Assembly: GCA_027625915.1 (NCBI GenBank)
Contig: JANTQA010000029.1
Coordinates: 9,920,001 to 9,984,000, forward strand
Direction of reading: 5' to 3'
DNA from: Anaeramoeba flamelloides
Taxonomy: Eukaryota > Metamonada > Anaeramoebidae
DNA length: 64,000 nucleotides
The notes under the pieces were generated by a model that saw nothing but the letters and a program-made list of their open reading frames with translations, was not told the DNA's origin and made no database searches. Shown in pieces: positions 21,060-32,640 of the stretch. How positions within the stretch are numbered: position 1 is the first letter of the stretch; every line of letters begins with the position of its first letter. The position numbers and the translations under genes were made by a program.

Positions 21060-22480
21060 TAGTGATGATTTTTAAGAATTGAAAATTTGTTTTTTAATAC
21101 AAACATTCCGAAAAAGTGGAGATATTTTTTTTTATCTCACCCAAATATAAAAAAAAAAAAAAAAAAAAAAAAACCTACTAATATACGGATTATGGCTGTT
21201 GATACACTCTGTAAAATTTTCGAAGACATAAAAATTGATTATTATTATAAACTTTTAACCTGTATGATAAATGGTAAAATGATTATGATAATTTATAATA
21301 AATAGTAAAATTTATTTAATAGAAGAAAAAAAAAATATATTATCTAATTTCTTTTGTTTTGGAAATTGATAAAAAAACTTACATTAACCTGGAGATCCTC
21401 AATTTCCAAAATTGGTAATGCCACAAGTTTCAACAAGGCAAAAAAATGATCGATAAATACTTTCAAGTTTCGGTGATTTTCCTTGATTTTTATTCTTGAC
21501 TTCGAATTTTTGTCTTTTTTTCTTAAAATATAAAAGTTATATCTTAGGATCAAAATTGAAAATTTTATTTCAAAAAACACAATTTTCTAAACGAAAACCA
21601 ATTTCTATGTCTGATAAATTTTCACATTAGGTTTGGAATGGTTGTATGATAGAAATTGAATTTTCTATATCATAAAACATAATTTTATAATAGATAACCA
21701 ATTTCTATTTCTGATACATTTTCTTATTTAAGGTTTGAACAAATGTATTTGAAATTCATAAGAGATAAAATTTTAGCTTATATTCATTTTTTCATTTCTG
21801 AAAATAATTATTTTTATTAAAAATTTTTAGTTTGTCTAGTTTGTACAATAAAAAAGAGTCAATTCCTAAATAAAAAAATACCAAAAAAATGAATAAGCAG
21901 AGATCCCAAATTATAATCTATTTCTTTGAGCAACATTTATTTGGAATAGGGAAAAATTTCTCTTATATAGGAAAAGGAAGTGAAATTTTTTTTCCATTTA
22001 TTCTTGAAACAAACAGTACAGCCATTCCAGCCCTACCGTGAAATCTATGATAAACAGAAAATTGATTTTCTATCTCACACTTTCCTTTTTATGACATAAT
22101 TATATGGTTATGTGGATAGTCTATTTTAAATCTTGAAATTTTATAATAGAACAAAAATTTTCCATAGAGGAAATATTAAAATTTGAATTTTTACTACAAA
22201 CCTACTGAATGATCAACAATTTATAAAAAATTTCAGGATTTTTGTGTGGAACTTAATTTCTAAAGACCTTTAAATCAAATGGCAAGACCATTTCAGAGAA
22301 ATCATTAAATTCTATCTTCGATCTTTGGAAACTTTGTTTTGGATTTTTGAATTTGTTTCAAAAACAACAAGTTTTTTTTCTCAGTCATTCAAATAAGAAA
22401 TTTTTTAAAAAACAGAATGTCAAACCATAAAATGTATATGATAGCGCATAACTAAAGTTTTTTTTTTTTTTTGTATTTAA
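21060..22480. other. Spacer with dispersed repeat family M
   Basis: No gene is recognised. A roughly 105-bp unit ('AATTTCTATGTCTGATAAAT', 'GTTTGGAATGGTTGTATGAT') occurs about twice at 21598-21740, again twice at 22490-22640, and inverted at about 22015-22080. Confidence 0.55.
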
Positions 22481-22489
22481 CAGAGACAA

Positions 22490-22640
22490 AAAGTCAATTT
22501 CTATGTCTTTCAAATTTCACGGTAGGTTTGGAACGGCTGTATGATCGAAATTGAATTTTCTATTTCATAAAAGACAATTTTATAACAGACAATCAATTTC
22601 TATGTCTTATAAATTTTCATGGTAGGATTGGAAAGGCTGT
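22490..22640 (+). repeat. Repeat family M, second cluster
   Basis: Two adjacent units share 'CAATTTCTATGTCTT' and 'GGTAGGTTTGGAACGGCTGT'. They match 21598-21740 in the same orientation and 22015-22080 in reverse. Confidence 0.6.
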
Positions 22641-23270
22641 AGGGTTTGTGGAGACAATGTAACAATTCAAAGTAACTCAATGACCAAAAATCATTGACAA
22701 TACGATCATTTAGCTTTAAAGTTGTTTGTTGAGAGAGTGTATTAATGATTAAAATCAATGAATTATGAATTCAAAAAATTGTTTTTGGATTTATTGAAAA
22801 TTTTAATGTTTATTGTGATTGTTGATTTGTCTAAATATAACTTTTCATTAATTACTTTGAATAATTTATCATAAATTCTTTATAAAACTAATAATTTAAA
22901 ATAATCTAAATCAATTAGAATTAAAGAAATCAAAATGAAGAAGAAGAAGAAGAAAAAAAAAAAAAAAAACAAAAAAAAGAGAAATAGAGTAATTTATTCA
23001 AAAGTTAGACTTTATTCTATTTTTTGTATCTCCCTCAATTAATTGAAAAAGAAGGAGACAAAATTCATTTGAATTATTAAAATGTGCTTACTTTATTTGT
23101 TTTTTTTAATTATTTTGCTCTTGTTTTTTTGTCTGTTTGGGTGGATAAATTGCTTTTTTTTGTTAAAAAAGAAAAACAAATTATGTGTTCTTGTCATAAA
23201 ATGTAATTGATCTCTGGATATTATTTTACCCTTTATTGTTTCTTTGGAAATGAAAAAAGAATAATGTGAT
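22641..23270. other. 3' flank of RPLP1, nothing recognised
   Basis: AT-rich sequence with an AAG microsatellite and a poly-A tract near 22938-22968. No gene or repeat family is recognised. Confidence 0.5.
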
Positions 23271-23820
23271 TTAGTCAAAAAGACCACCACCAAACATGTC
23301 GTCATCTGATTCGGATTCAGATTCTGGCTCTGGTTCTGGCTCTGGTTCTTCTTCTTCTTCTTTGTCAGCTGTGCTTGGTTCTGCAGTTACAGTTCCGACT
23401 TTGAGATTCAAAAGTTATTGTTTGGTTTTTTTGTTTTTTTTTAATTTTCACACAAAAAAAAAAAAAAATAAAAAAGCAAAAAAATAAAAAGAGAAAAAAA
23501 AAAGCAATGAATAAAAAATAAAAAATAAAAAACAAAAAACAAAAAGAAAGTTTGTGAAAGAAAGAAACAGTTTGAAAAAAGGAAAAAGATCCTTTTAAAA
23601 AAACCTTACCTGAACCACCAGAGCTAATTAAGTTTCCAATTTCGTTGTTTTCAAAAAATCTAACATACATGTCAACCATATAGCTTTCGAATGGAATGTT
23701 GGCTGATTTGAGAACGTTTTGGATCTTTTCAGATGTTACTTTGATTTCATCATCATGGAGCATAAGAGCAGAGTAGATGATAGCTTTTTCTGTAATTTGT
23801 TCTTGGCTTAAGTTTTCCAT
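23271..23820 (-). CDS. RPLP1: 60S acidic ribosomal protein P1
   Basis: Two exons, 23610-23820 and 23271-23398, separated by a 211-bp intron (donor GTAAGG, acceptor CAAAG), give 112 residues, the usual P1 length. Exon 1 encodes the helical dimerisation domain, with IYSALMLHDDEIKVTSEKI and an EIGNLISSGGSG hinge start. The P1-type EKAIIYSALMLHDDE separates it from P2. Exon 2 encodes a short hinge, an unusually regular Glu/Pro/Ser tail (EPEPEPEPESES) and the conserved terminus SDDDMFGGGLFD. P1/P2 dimers bind P0 and form the ribosomal stalk that recruits elongation factors. The terminus has GGG inserted relative to the common MGFGLFD ending. Next gene upstream on the same strand is RPS13. Confidence 0.96.
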
Positions 23821-25086
23821 TTATGTTTTCAAAATCTTTTGTATAAAAAAGTTTTTTGTTTTTAAGTTGTTTTGGGTGTAGTAGAGAAAAAAAAAAAGAG
23901 TAGGGGAGAGTTTAGTATTAGGTGTTGGTGTTTTTGGTTAATTCCAGATTGGTCATTGAAATAAAAAATATTTACTATTTGATTGAAATTAAAAAAAAAT
24001 GATAAATTTTTTTTTTGTCGATGACAAGAATAGCACAAAAATTGTCGTCACTTTTTTTCCTTATCAACACTTTGTTTTTTTAAAATTGTTCCAAATTTTG
24101 AAATGAATTACAAGATCACAAGGTAACAACTTTCAATTTAAAAGTTTTTACAAGTCAAACTTTTAAAAACATGTAATTTAAACAACTTTCCAATTTTTGG
24201 TTTTCAGAAAAAGAGTTTCAGGTAAATGAAAGTTAACAAATATTTTTAATTTAGATAACTTTTCAAAAATTTCAATTAAATTCAAAATTTTATCTTTTTA
24301 TAATTATTTTTTTTATCCCTTTTTTTGGCTTACAAAAGTTTGTATCAATTATTTGAAATTTGAAAAATATTAAAAGACTATCATAAACTGAAATCTTTTA
24401 GACTGTCAATCTGAAAGTTGCAAAAAGTTTTGAAAGCATATTATAGATTGGGTTATTCTTGTCTTGTTTTTATTGCTTTGAATAAGACTATTTATGATTC
24501 TAATGAGCCAAAAATAAGAATAACACTTCAACTTAAACTTCATGTAATGATTAATTAAAACATAAATTAAACAAATAGTGATTATATTTTTTCCAATAAT
24601 CAAGTATCTCGTTCATAATTTCTTGCAGAAAATCTTATTTGTTGGAAAAAATTTCAAGTACTGGGAGAATAAAAAATGATCAGTCACAAAAATACCCTTC
24701 CAAAAATGTATTTTATTAATTTATGAAACACTACCAATTGAGATTTTCTTTTTTAAAAGAAACAATTTTATTTGTGTTTCAGTGATTTGGGAAAGGCTGT
24801 GCGAAAAAGACAAAAAAAAAAAAAAAACAAAGGAAAAAGATCGATCAAGGGTGGTAGCGAAGAATAATAAATTCTAAAAAAAACACAACTTTTTGTTTTT
24901 ATTGTTTAACAATTTTGTAAAAAAAGTAAACCATAAGAAGACTTTTTTTTTTTGTTTGTTTCTTTTGTATGTTTCTCTAATTAAATCTAAAAAAAAGAAA
25001 GGTAAAAGTAAATGGATTAAAAAATAAATAAAAAAAAAAAAAAGGAATGTAAATTAAAAGGATATGTGAATTGTCAAAACCATGGC
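23821..25086. other. Spacer between RPS13 and RPLP1
   Basis: This 1.27-kb region is the upstream region of RPLP1 and the 3' flank of RPS13. It contains repeat family J at about 24005-24500. No other gene is recognised. Confidence 0.55.
24005..24500 (-). repeat. Dispersed repeat family J, copy 1, upstream of RPLP1
   Basis: Inverted match to 32640-33110. Shared blocks are 'CAAGAATAGCACAAAAATTG', 'TTACAAGATCA', 'AAACATGTAATTTAAACA' and 'ACTGTCAATCTGAAAGTTG'. The GACAA end faces the RPLP1 start about 185 bp away. The second copy faces the DOCK start in the same relative orientation. Confidence 0.75.
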
Positions 25087-25696
25087 TTATTGTACCAAAG
25101 CACTAGCTGTTGATGAAGAGTATTTCCAATTTGGAGGAAGTTGTCTAGTTTTTTTGTAGTATCTAGAGATTCTATAAATTTTGGATTCGACAAGGATTAA
25201 ATGGAATTTGGCGTCTTTGTCTTTTCGATTCTTTTCTAAGTGTTTGCGGATTGAGACAGCCTTTTTGATTAAATGATATAAATCTTCTGGGATTTTTGGT
25301 GCAAGTCCTAAGATTTCATAGTGTCGAAAATAGAAGAGAAAAAAAGATTACTTTTTAAGTCTTGGCAAAAAGAAAAAAAAAAAAACAAAAAAAAAAAAGA
25401 AAATAAAAAGAAATTACAACAAAAAAAACAAAAAAAAAGAAAAAACAAAAGATTAACAAACCATTAGCTTTAAGAATTCGAAGAATTCTGTTTGACGTAA
25501 CTGATTTAACTTGGCCAACACCGAAAAGATCTCTCAAGTGAATACCAATTTGAGATGGTGTAAGACCCTTTTTAGCCATTTTACATATTTCTTCAATTAC
25601 TTGCTTTGGTGTGATTTTCAACCATGAAGGTGGTGTTTTTTTATAAGGTCTTGCAGAACGCGAGATGCCTTTTCCTGATCCAAACATACGGCCCAT
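25087..25696 (-). CDS. RPS13: 40S ribosomal protein S13 (uS15)
   Basis: Two exons, 25462-25696 and 25087-25307, flank a 154-bp intron (donor GTTTGT, acceptor TCTTAG) and give 151 residues, exactly the length of human RPS13. The protein starts [18 protein letters not shown] and carries the diagnostic [16 protein letters not shown], then after the junction [37 protein letters not shown] and the terminus [17 protein letters not shown]. The intron falls inside the Gly codon of ANG/LAPK, and reading through it gives a poly-Phe frame that is an artefact. It acts in the small subunit body, binding 18S rRNA. Start ATG is unambiguous. Confidence 0.97.
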
Positions 25697-27411
25697 TTTG
25701 AGAAATTATTAAAAAAAAATTGAACAAAAGAATAAAAACTTAAAAAAAATGAAACAAAAAGACTTTTCAAATTTAGCCGGTCTTGTATTGTGAGTGTAGA
25801 ATTATTACAGCACTTTATTAACAACCATAATTTTATTCAGTAAATATGAAAAAACATTATAGAGACTTGATCACTCAATACAATATTTTTTTTTTATAAG
25901 GGTGTTGTATAGATGGTTTTAGAATTTTTCAAACTAACAATTTAGTATAAATAAATTGTTAACCATGACAAAAAAGAAGTTCTAAATAGTTTTTAATATT
26001 TTGGTTTGAAAATCAATTTGATATAGATCAATTTATAGATAAAAGGTTTATTTAAAAAAGTATGATCAAGATATATTGAATTAACAAATTCAAAATAAGA
26101 CTCTTGTGGTTTATTGTCAAACCTAAAAACACTTGGAAATATCAACAACCAGAGAATTCTGTTTTTCTGATCAATTGATGATGTTAGTAAAAATTCAAAA
26201 TTTATTCACATTCTTTACATAAATATCAAAATTCGTGAGGATTTCATGATATTTTTGTTTAGTCATGATATCTTGTTAAGTCACGATAAAGGTATAAAAA
26301 TCAACAATAAAGTTTCAAAAATAGCATAATTCTAAAAATCGGGATATTCTATAGTATCGCCATAATATGTCAAATTGCACAAATTGTTTAAAAATCACAA
26401 TAATGGTCTATAAAGTGGAATAAAGTTCAAAATATAGTGATAAGAAGGTAAATCGCAAAATAAAAGTTGATGGGCTTTTGAACTATTCAATAATTTTTTC
26501 AGAAAGAAAAATTTTGTTTGATCAAAAAACCGATGACTGAAAAAAAAAAAGTTATTCTTTTAAAAAACAATAAAAAAGATATTTTTATCCAATCAAGGAT
26601 CAGATCAAGAGTTTCCATTGTATTTTATTTTGATTTGGTTAATAGATCGATCTATCGTTTAGAACAACAACAATTTCAATAAATAAAAGAAAATTATTAG
26701 TTTCAAAGTTAATAGAGAAGTTAAAAATTTTAGTTGAATAAAAAATCTTCCAAAACAACCCACCCTTTTAGGTTCTTTTAAGTATATATTCTTATTCTAA
26801 AACATTTTTCGACAATTTAGGAAAACTGAAAGGAGTTGGATAAGTTTTTAAAAGCTTTCAAAAGCTTTCACAAGAACCTAGCAACATTATCACCAATTAT
26901 TCAGTTTTTTTTAATACAATTTGTTTTTTTCTTGTCAATCTTCTTCTTCTTATATCTTTACATTGTACAGAAAATACAACTAGAGTTTAAAGAATAATTA
27001 CTCAACCACAATAGAGCAAACTTTATAAATATTTTATTGAAATTATTTTTCTTCAGATAAAATATATTAAAAAAAATATAAAAAATGATGCTATATTTTC
27101 CAGATCTACAACACTTAATACATTTTATATTCTTTACTTATATATTGTGTATATTCCCAGTGCCAAAACATTCTGGCCAACAAAGAAACTCCTCTATGAG
27201 TAAATTTTCTTGATATAGGCAAATTTTAGATAATTTTGAAAATTTTAATTGTAAAAACCTTTTTAAAAAAAGATATTTTTGAGTGTGAAGGGATATTGAA
27301 ACTTTGAATCTAAAAGAGACTTCACTGCCTAATTTAAAAAATGATTACGAATCAAAAGTAAATAAGAATTGGATATTGCTTTTTTCAATTTTTTGGTCAT
27401 TTTTTTCTGTT
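25697..27411. other. Intergenic spacer upstream of RPS13
   Basis: No gene is recognised. From about 27220 the sequence matches repeat family K. The stretch 26220-26470 is rich in short words such as 'CATGATAT', 'CACGATAA' and 'AATCGCAA' without a clear repeat unit. Confidence 0.5.
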
Positions 27412-28030
27412 TACAGTCGGTTCCACTTTTAAAGACATAGAATTTCTACCAAATTTAAGACACAAAAAAATCTCAAATTAAGTAACAAAATTCGTTTTTA
27501 AGTAAAATAATTTGAATTTTAAAAAAATCAAAAAAATCGTCCTTAATTTTAGAATTTTTTTGTGCCTTAAATTTCGTTGGTAGTTTGTACCTTAAAAGTG
27601 GAACTGACTGTAACTTTTTGGTTTAATTAGATTAAGTTTCAATCTAGAAATATTTTTTAGGTAAACATTTGAAATTAATCAAAGAGTAAACTAAAAAAAA
27701 TACGAGGAACGACATCTATTTTTTTAAATTATTTTCGCTTTTCAGACTTAATAAGAAAGATCACCTTTCCAAATAAATTTATTGAAATCAAGAATCAAAA
27801 AAAAAAAATGGATAATTGAAAAAAGTATATTTTCAAATATTTTTTTCTTTACATGCATGAAAGGATTAATAAAATTAATTTATAACCTTGAATTACTCAT
27901 GATTCTTCTTTATTATTATTTTAAAATTCATATTTTTTCGATTTTTTTTTACAAAATTCTTTTTTTATATATGATGTTAAATAAAGTTAAAAAGAAGAAT
28001 ATCGCATCATATAATCAAATACGAAGTATT
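27220..28030 (+). repeat. Dispersed repeat family K, copy 2 (5' half, carries a MITE)
   Basis: Collinear with 58060-58660: shared 'ATTTTTGAGTG', 'GAAATTAATCAAAGAGTAAAC', 'AGAAAGATCACC' and 'AAATAAATTTATTGAAATC'. A palindromic MITE interrupts it at 27412-27612. The matching 3' half of the family appears only at 32110-32640, so about 4 kb of other DNA may have landed between. Confidence 0.6.
27412..27612. mobile_element. Palindromic TA-flanked MITE, copy 4
   Basis: Left end TA-CAGTCGGTTCCACTTTTAA, right end TTAAAAGTGGAACTGACTG-TA, same family as 5662-5861. It sits inside repeat family K: the corresponding place in the 58-kb copy lacks it, so the K copy was there first. Confidence 0.88.
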
Positions 28031-28036
28031 TTCTTC

Positions 28037-28237
28037 TACAGTCAGTTTCACTATTAAGACACAAACTTTCTACGAAATTTAAGGCACAAAAAAAATCTCA
28101 AATTAAGACACAAAATTCAAATTCTAGTAAAATAATTTGTGAAAATTAAAATTCCAAAAAATTGTGCTTTAATTTGAGATTTTTTTGTGCCTTAAATTTC
28201 GTTGAAAGTTTGTACCTTAAAAGTGAAACTGATTGTA
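28037..28237. mobile_element. Palindromic TA-flanked MITE, copy 5
   Basis: Left end TA-CAGTCAGTTTCACTATTAA, right end AAGTGAAACTGATTG-TA, same family as 5662-5861. It marks the junction between repeat K on the left and the LINE relic on the right. Confidence 0.88.
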
Positions 28238-28244
28238 TATAAAA

Positions 28245-29615
28245 AAATTAAATATTACTGGAAATTTATCTCAAAGAAACAATTTGGATTTAATACGGGT
28301 ATCGGAACTAGAATACCAGTTCTTAATTTTTTAAAAAAATTAAAATTAAAAGATTTGAAAAAAAAATAAAATAAAGATTGTTACAATAGATATAGCAAAA
28401 TGTTTTGATTCAATTCATCACAGTCTAATAAGAGAATCAATTAAAACAATTATAAAAAACAAAATTCAAAATAATTTTTTATTAAAATACTATAAAGGTT
28501 AAGGAAGAGGCATTTATCAAGGAGACCCACTATCGCCAAATTTATTTGCTTTTGTTAGTCATTTTTTAATTTTAAAAATTGAAAAATTAGTTAAATATAT
28601 ACAAATGTTTGCCGATGACCTGATAATTATAATAAAATCAAAAAATCACAAAAAAAACTTAAAAAAATATATAAAATAATTGAAAAGTTTGGGTTAAAGG
28701 TCAATACGGACAAAACTGTTGTCACCAACAAACTTAAAAAAATCAAATATTTAGGAATAAAATCTAATAAAAAAAACACATATATTTAACAATAAAATGA
28801 AATGTAATTGTACTCTTTGGAAATATCAATATATATTCAAATCAAACGAATTATCTAATTACCTCAAAATTATCCATATAAAGCTATTTGTTTGAGTCAA
28901 CTGTTATATGGACTAGAATTATTTAGTTTCACAAAAAAAGAATATGAAGAAATTGATATACTAATTAATCTCCATATTACAAAAATATTTAAAATTCAAA
29001 GATCTACTCCAGTCTTAGCGTATCGAAATGAAATCAACTTGTTATCCATTAAAACGATTGTAAACTTGAGAAAATGGAAATTTATCCAAAAAATTAACAA
29101 AATAAAAGAAAAAGAAATATCAAAACTTATTAAATTTGACTATAATCCAAACAAAGAAATAAATATTTAAAAAACAAAAAATATTAATAAACTAAAAATT
29201 AAGATAAAAAAACAATACTTTAATATTTTAAAAAAAAATCAAAGTTGGAAAATTAAATACTATAATAAAATTATTAAAAATGAAAACTTTTACTTTAAAA
29301 TAAAAAACTACCTCAAATTTAAATCCAGTACTACTTTTCTAAAATTTCGCACTTTTACGAACGGACTAAATAGATACTCATATGTCTTAAAAAAGAAATC
29401 AGAAAATGATACATTTTAAAAAAAAAAAGAAAAATGCAAAAAAATCTGATTATTTTACTCAATATTATGAAAATATAAATCACTTTATTTGGTATTGTGA
29501 AAGATATAAATTTATCAGAATCAAATGAAAAAAAAAATACACAAGTATAAATTGAAAAAAAAATTGAATTTATAAATATTGGATCTTTGGGCGAATTACT
29601 CATCGTTCCAAAATA
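28245..29615 (+). mobile_element. Decayed non-LTR retrotransposon (LINE) reverse transcriptase region
   Basis: Conceptual translation on the plus strand, in shifting frames, shows reverse transcriptase signatures in order. These are KQFGF-x-x-GIGT near 28280, VTIDIAKCFDSIHHSLI near 28380, GIYQGDPLSPNLF near 28510, FADDLIIII (the catalytic FADD box) near 28605 and a KYLGIKSN-like block near 28745. Then LLYGLELF...IQRSTPVLAYRNEI follows as an open stretch at 28892-29170, and a late HFIWYCERYKFIR motif lies near 29480. Many stops and frame changes show it is dead. The 5' part (endonuclease, ORF1) is absent, typical of 5' truncation or of loss at the MITE boundary at 28237. The clade was not determined. 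Confidence 0.85.
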
Positions 29616-31640
29616 AAAATAATCTGAATAATTGATTTTTCAAGTTTAGAGCTCTTTATCTCCTCTATTTTAGAAGTTATTCTCAATTTTCGATTTTTTG
29701 TAAAAAAAATTTTTTTTTGAAATTTTGAATTTTTCATTTCTAAAAAAGGTATATTTTCACACAAAAATAATTTTTTTTTTGGTGTTTTAAAGATCATCTT
29801 ACTAGGGTAATTTTCAATCAAAAATATGACTTTGGTGAAAAAATTTGAAAAAATGAAGGTTTTAAAAAAAAAAATTTTTTTTGAAAATTTTTTTACTTCT
29901 CTTTCGATTTTCCCATTTTTGATTTACTCAAATATTATATTTATAATATATTTTAAACTACAATAGTTATAAAATTTTTAATTTTGAAATTTTTTTTTTA
30001 GATTAAAAAAAAAAATTATTTTTTTTTCACTTTATTCAAAGTTATTTATAAAAATACATAAGTTACTGTGAATATTAGTTGATAAAATGAAATATAAAAA
30101 ATAATTTGATATAGAGAAAAATTTTTTTTCAAAAATTTTTTATTTTGATTTTTTTTTGTGAAGTTTTTAAATTTAAACTTTATGAGGGTTAGAGGTTTCG
30201 AAAATATTTAGTATTTAAAATGGGTGTTTTTGACTTTTTTCAAAATTGAAAATTTGAAAAAATCTATATAAAAAATTTTTTTCAAAATATTTTTTAAACT
30301 ACTAAAAATTGGTAACTTTGAAAAAAAAAATTTTTTTTTAAACATCTCTTTAAAATGATTTTTATTTTTATTTTAACTGAAAAACAATGTTTAATAAAAA
30401 AATTTTTTTAATTGGAAAACTCTAGTAAAATTTCATTTTTTTCTAATTTAACAGAAAAAAAATTCACATTTCCAATATTTTGAAAAAAAAATTATTATAC
30501 CTCATCTTATTTTATCTAAATATTCATTTTTTTCAAATTTTTGATAGTGATAACACACTAGAAAAATATAAAACAATGTTAAAAAAATTCAAAAAATTTT
30601 TACTAGAGTTTCCCATTAAAATGATTTTTTTCAAAAAAAAAATTTTTTTATACAAGTTTTTTTCAATTTAATTTTAAATTTGTTAATTTTTTTACAATGA
30701 AAAAAAAAATATATATTCGAAAAATTACTCAATTAAAAATTCAATTTTATTATCTTTAGAATTTTATAATTTTAAAATATCCAATAATTACTCATTAGCT
30801 CAGCGGTAGATCACCGAGATCTCAAAATCTGAAAAGTGTGTAGCTGGAGTTCGATTCCTGATAAGATCAATTAAATTAATAGTTTTTTTTTTTATTTTTT
30901 TAAAATTTATATATATATTTTGATCCATTAAAGTATACATGTTTGCTACCTGAATTTACCTTTAAATCTTTTCAAATTTTTTTTTTTCAAAAATTCAAAT
31001 CCTCTTAAGGTACCAAAATTCGGATAAATACTGGTAACTAAGTATTTTTTTCCGTGTGAGGAGTAGAAGACTTTAAATTATTTATATATAGTAAAACCTA
31101 CAATTAAAAAAAATTTTTTTTTTTTTTCAAAAAAAAAAAAAAAAACTTTAAAATTCATTTTAATCTCTGGGGAACACTATATAAAAAATATAAAAACAAT
31201 CTCAATTTTTCATTTTTTTGGGGCTCTTATATTTTTCGAGTAATTGTCCAAAATAGTTGTGAAAAATCACTATTAAAAAATTTGTATATAAAAATCGATT
31301 TTGGGCAATATCTCGAAAAATAGACGTCCTAGAGACTTCTAAACACCAAAAATCGAAATTTAAGAAAATTTTAAATTTGTTGAGCAATAAAAAAAAAATA
31401 ATTGATCCCAGTTTTATATTTACTCTTATGTAGCAAAAATTTTAGAAAAAAACTTATATAAAAATGTTATCCTTAGAAAAAATACTCAAAAGCTCCTTAA
31501 TCTGGTTAATCAAAATTACGAAATTTATTTTTCTTGTCGAGAATTTTTCATCAAAGCTCTTATGGTTAGAAAACTTAAGGTAATAAAGAAAAAATGAAAA
31601 TAAAAAAATAGAAAATAAAAAATTCCTAAAATAGTAAAAA
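29616..31640. other. Extreme A-tract/T-tract spacer
   Basis: No gene apart from a tRNA-like relic at 30789-30867. The DNA is dominated by alternating runs of 4-10 A and 4-10 T, with almost no G or C over hundreds of bases. It could be LINE-derived 3' sequence, a bent-DNA or scaffold-like region, or simple decay. Confidence 0.5.
30789..30867 (+). pseudogene. tRNA-like relic with intact A and B boxes
   Basis: The stretch 'TAGCTCAGCGGTAGA' matches a tRNA A box/D arm and 'GGAGTTCGATTCC' a B box/T arm, at tRNA-like spacing. The T stem pairs 4 of 5. The acceptor stem pairs only about 4 of 7 and the anticodon stem is poor (AGAT/ATCT around CTCAAA). A CAA (Leu-type) anticodon is conceivable. It is best read as a tRNA pseudogene or the head of a tRNA-derived SINE; a divergent functional tRNA is unlikely. 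Confidence 0.55.
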
Positions 31641-31649
31641 AATATACAA

Positions 31650-31900
31650 ATTCGGGTACATAATGCCCCACTCTTCGGGGTCGTGGAATACCAATTTATT
31701 AATCACAGTTTGTGGAATCTTATTATTAATAATCTTTCTATCGGTTTTTTACTCCTCCTGTTTCAGGACGTGGATAATTTTTAATTTGGTCATGTAAATG
31801 ATATAATATTTTTTACTTTAATGTTTTACTTATTTTTCTTCTTCTCTTTTTTTTTATTTAGTAAATTTACTTTGATTACTCCTTTCTCACAATAAATAAA
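31650..31900 (+). repeat. Dispersed repeat family I, copy 2
   Basis: Shares 'GTGGAATACCAATT', 'TTAATCACAG', 'GTTTTTTACTCC' and 'TTACTCCTTTCTC' with 42430-42770, and its right part with 20890-21030. Class unknown. Confidence 0.65.
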
Positions 31901-31914
31901 TAAAAAAAGGAACA

Positions 31915-32640
31915 ATTTAAGATTCAAATCTGAATTAAATGGTTCATTCAAAAATACTGCAGTGAATGATATTTTGGATTCAAAGTTTCAATATTCATAC
32001 CACTCAAAAAATATTTTTCTATAATGTTCAACACAATTAAAATTTTACAAAATGGTTAAATATAAACGAAATTTCAAAATAAATTGTCTCAATTTTTTTT
32101 ATTTTTTTTTATTCTTTTATTTATTTTTCTACTAAAAATAAATATTTCTCGAGTATAGAACTGAATATTAAAATAGAAAATTTTATACTATAACAGATAA
32201 GTCAATTTATAAATTTATTTATTTTCGAAATTTGAGTTTATATAGTTCTATAAATAATATTTAGAAATTAAAATTTATTTTCATAAATTCAACAGAAATA
32301 TCAAGTAAATATTCCAAACTATTTCCAACCTTAATTCTTTTCAATTCAGATTTAAAAATAAGATATAGTATAAAAGAAGTAATTGTATCAAATATTATAG
32401 ATAAGATGAATAAATAAAAAATTTTATTTTTTCTTTTTCTAGATTTTTTTGATTTTTTTGATTACCATTTTAGAATTGAAATGTATATATATTATACTAG
32501 GATATCCAACACTTTTCTCTATTGATGGAAATATTTAAACTTTTAATTAATTCAAGAAATGATTTGATGATTTTAGTTTTACATATATGGTGGCACTCAG
32601 AATTTGTCTCTTGTGCTTGTCTCCTTTAATTTCAAAAATA
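31915..32640. repeat. Dispersed repeat family K, rearranged pieces
   Basis: 31915-32065 matches the start of the family in reverse orientation ('GAATATTGAAACTTTGAATCC' region when reversed), while 32110-32640 matches its end in the plus orientation ('TATACTAGGATAT', 'TATGGTGGCACTCA'). This looks like a copy broken by insertion and inversion. Confidence 0.55.

Noticed and set aside
23399-23609. Read-through extension of P1 into a Phe-rich tail
   Set aside because: It is the intron. Removing it restores the conserved SDDDMFGGGLFD-type terminus.
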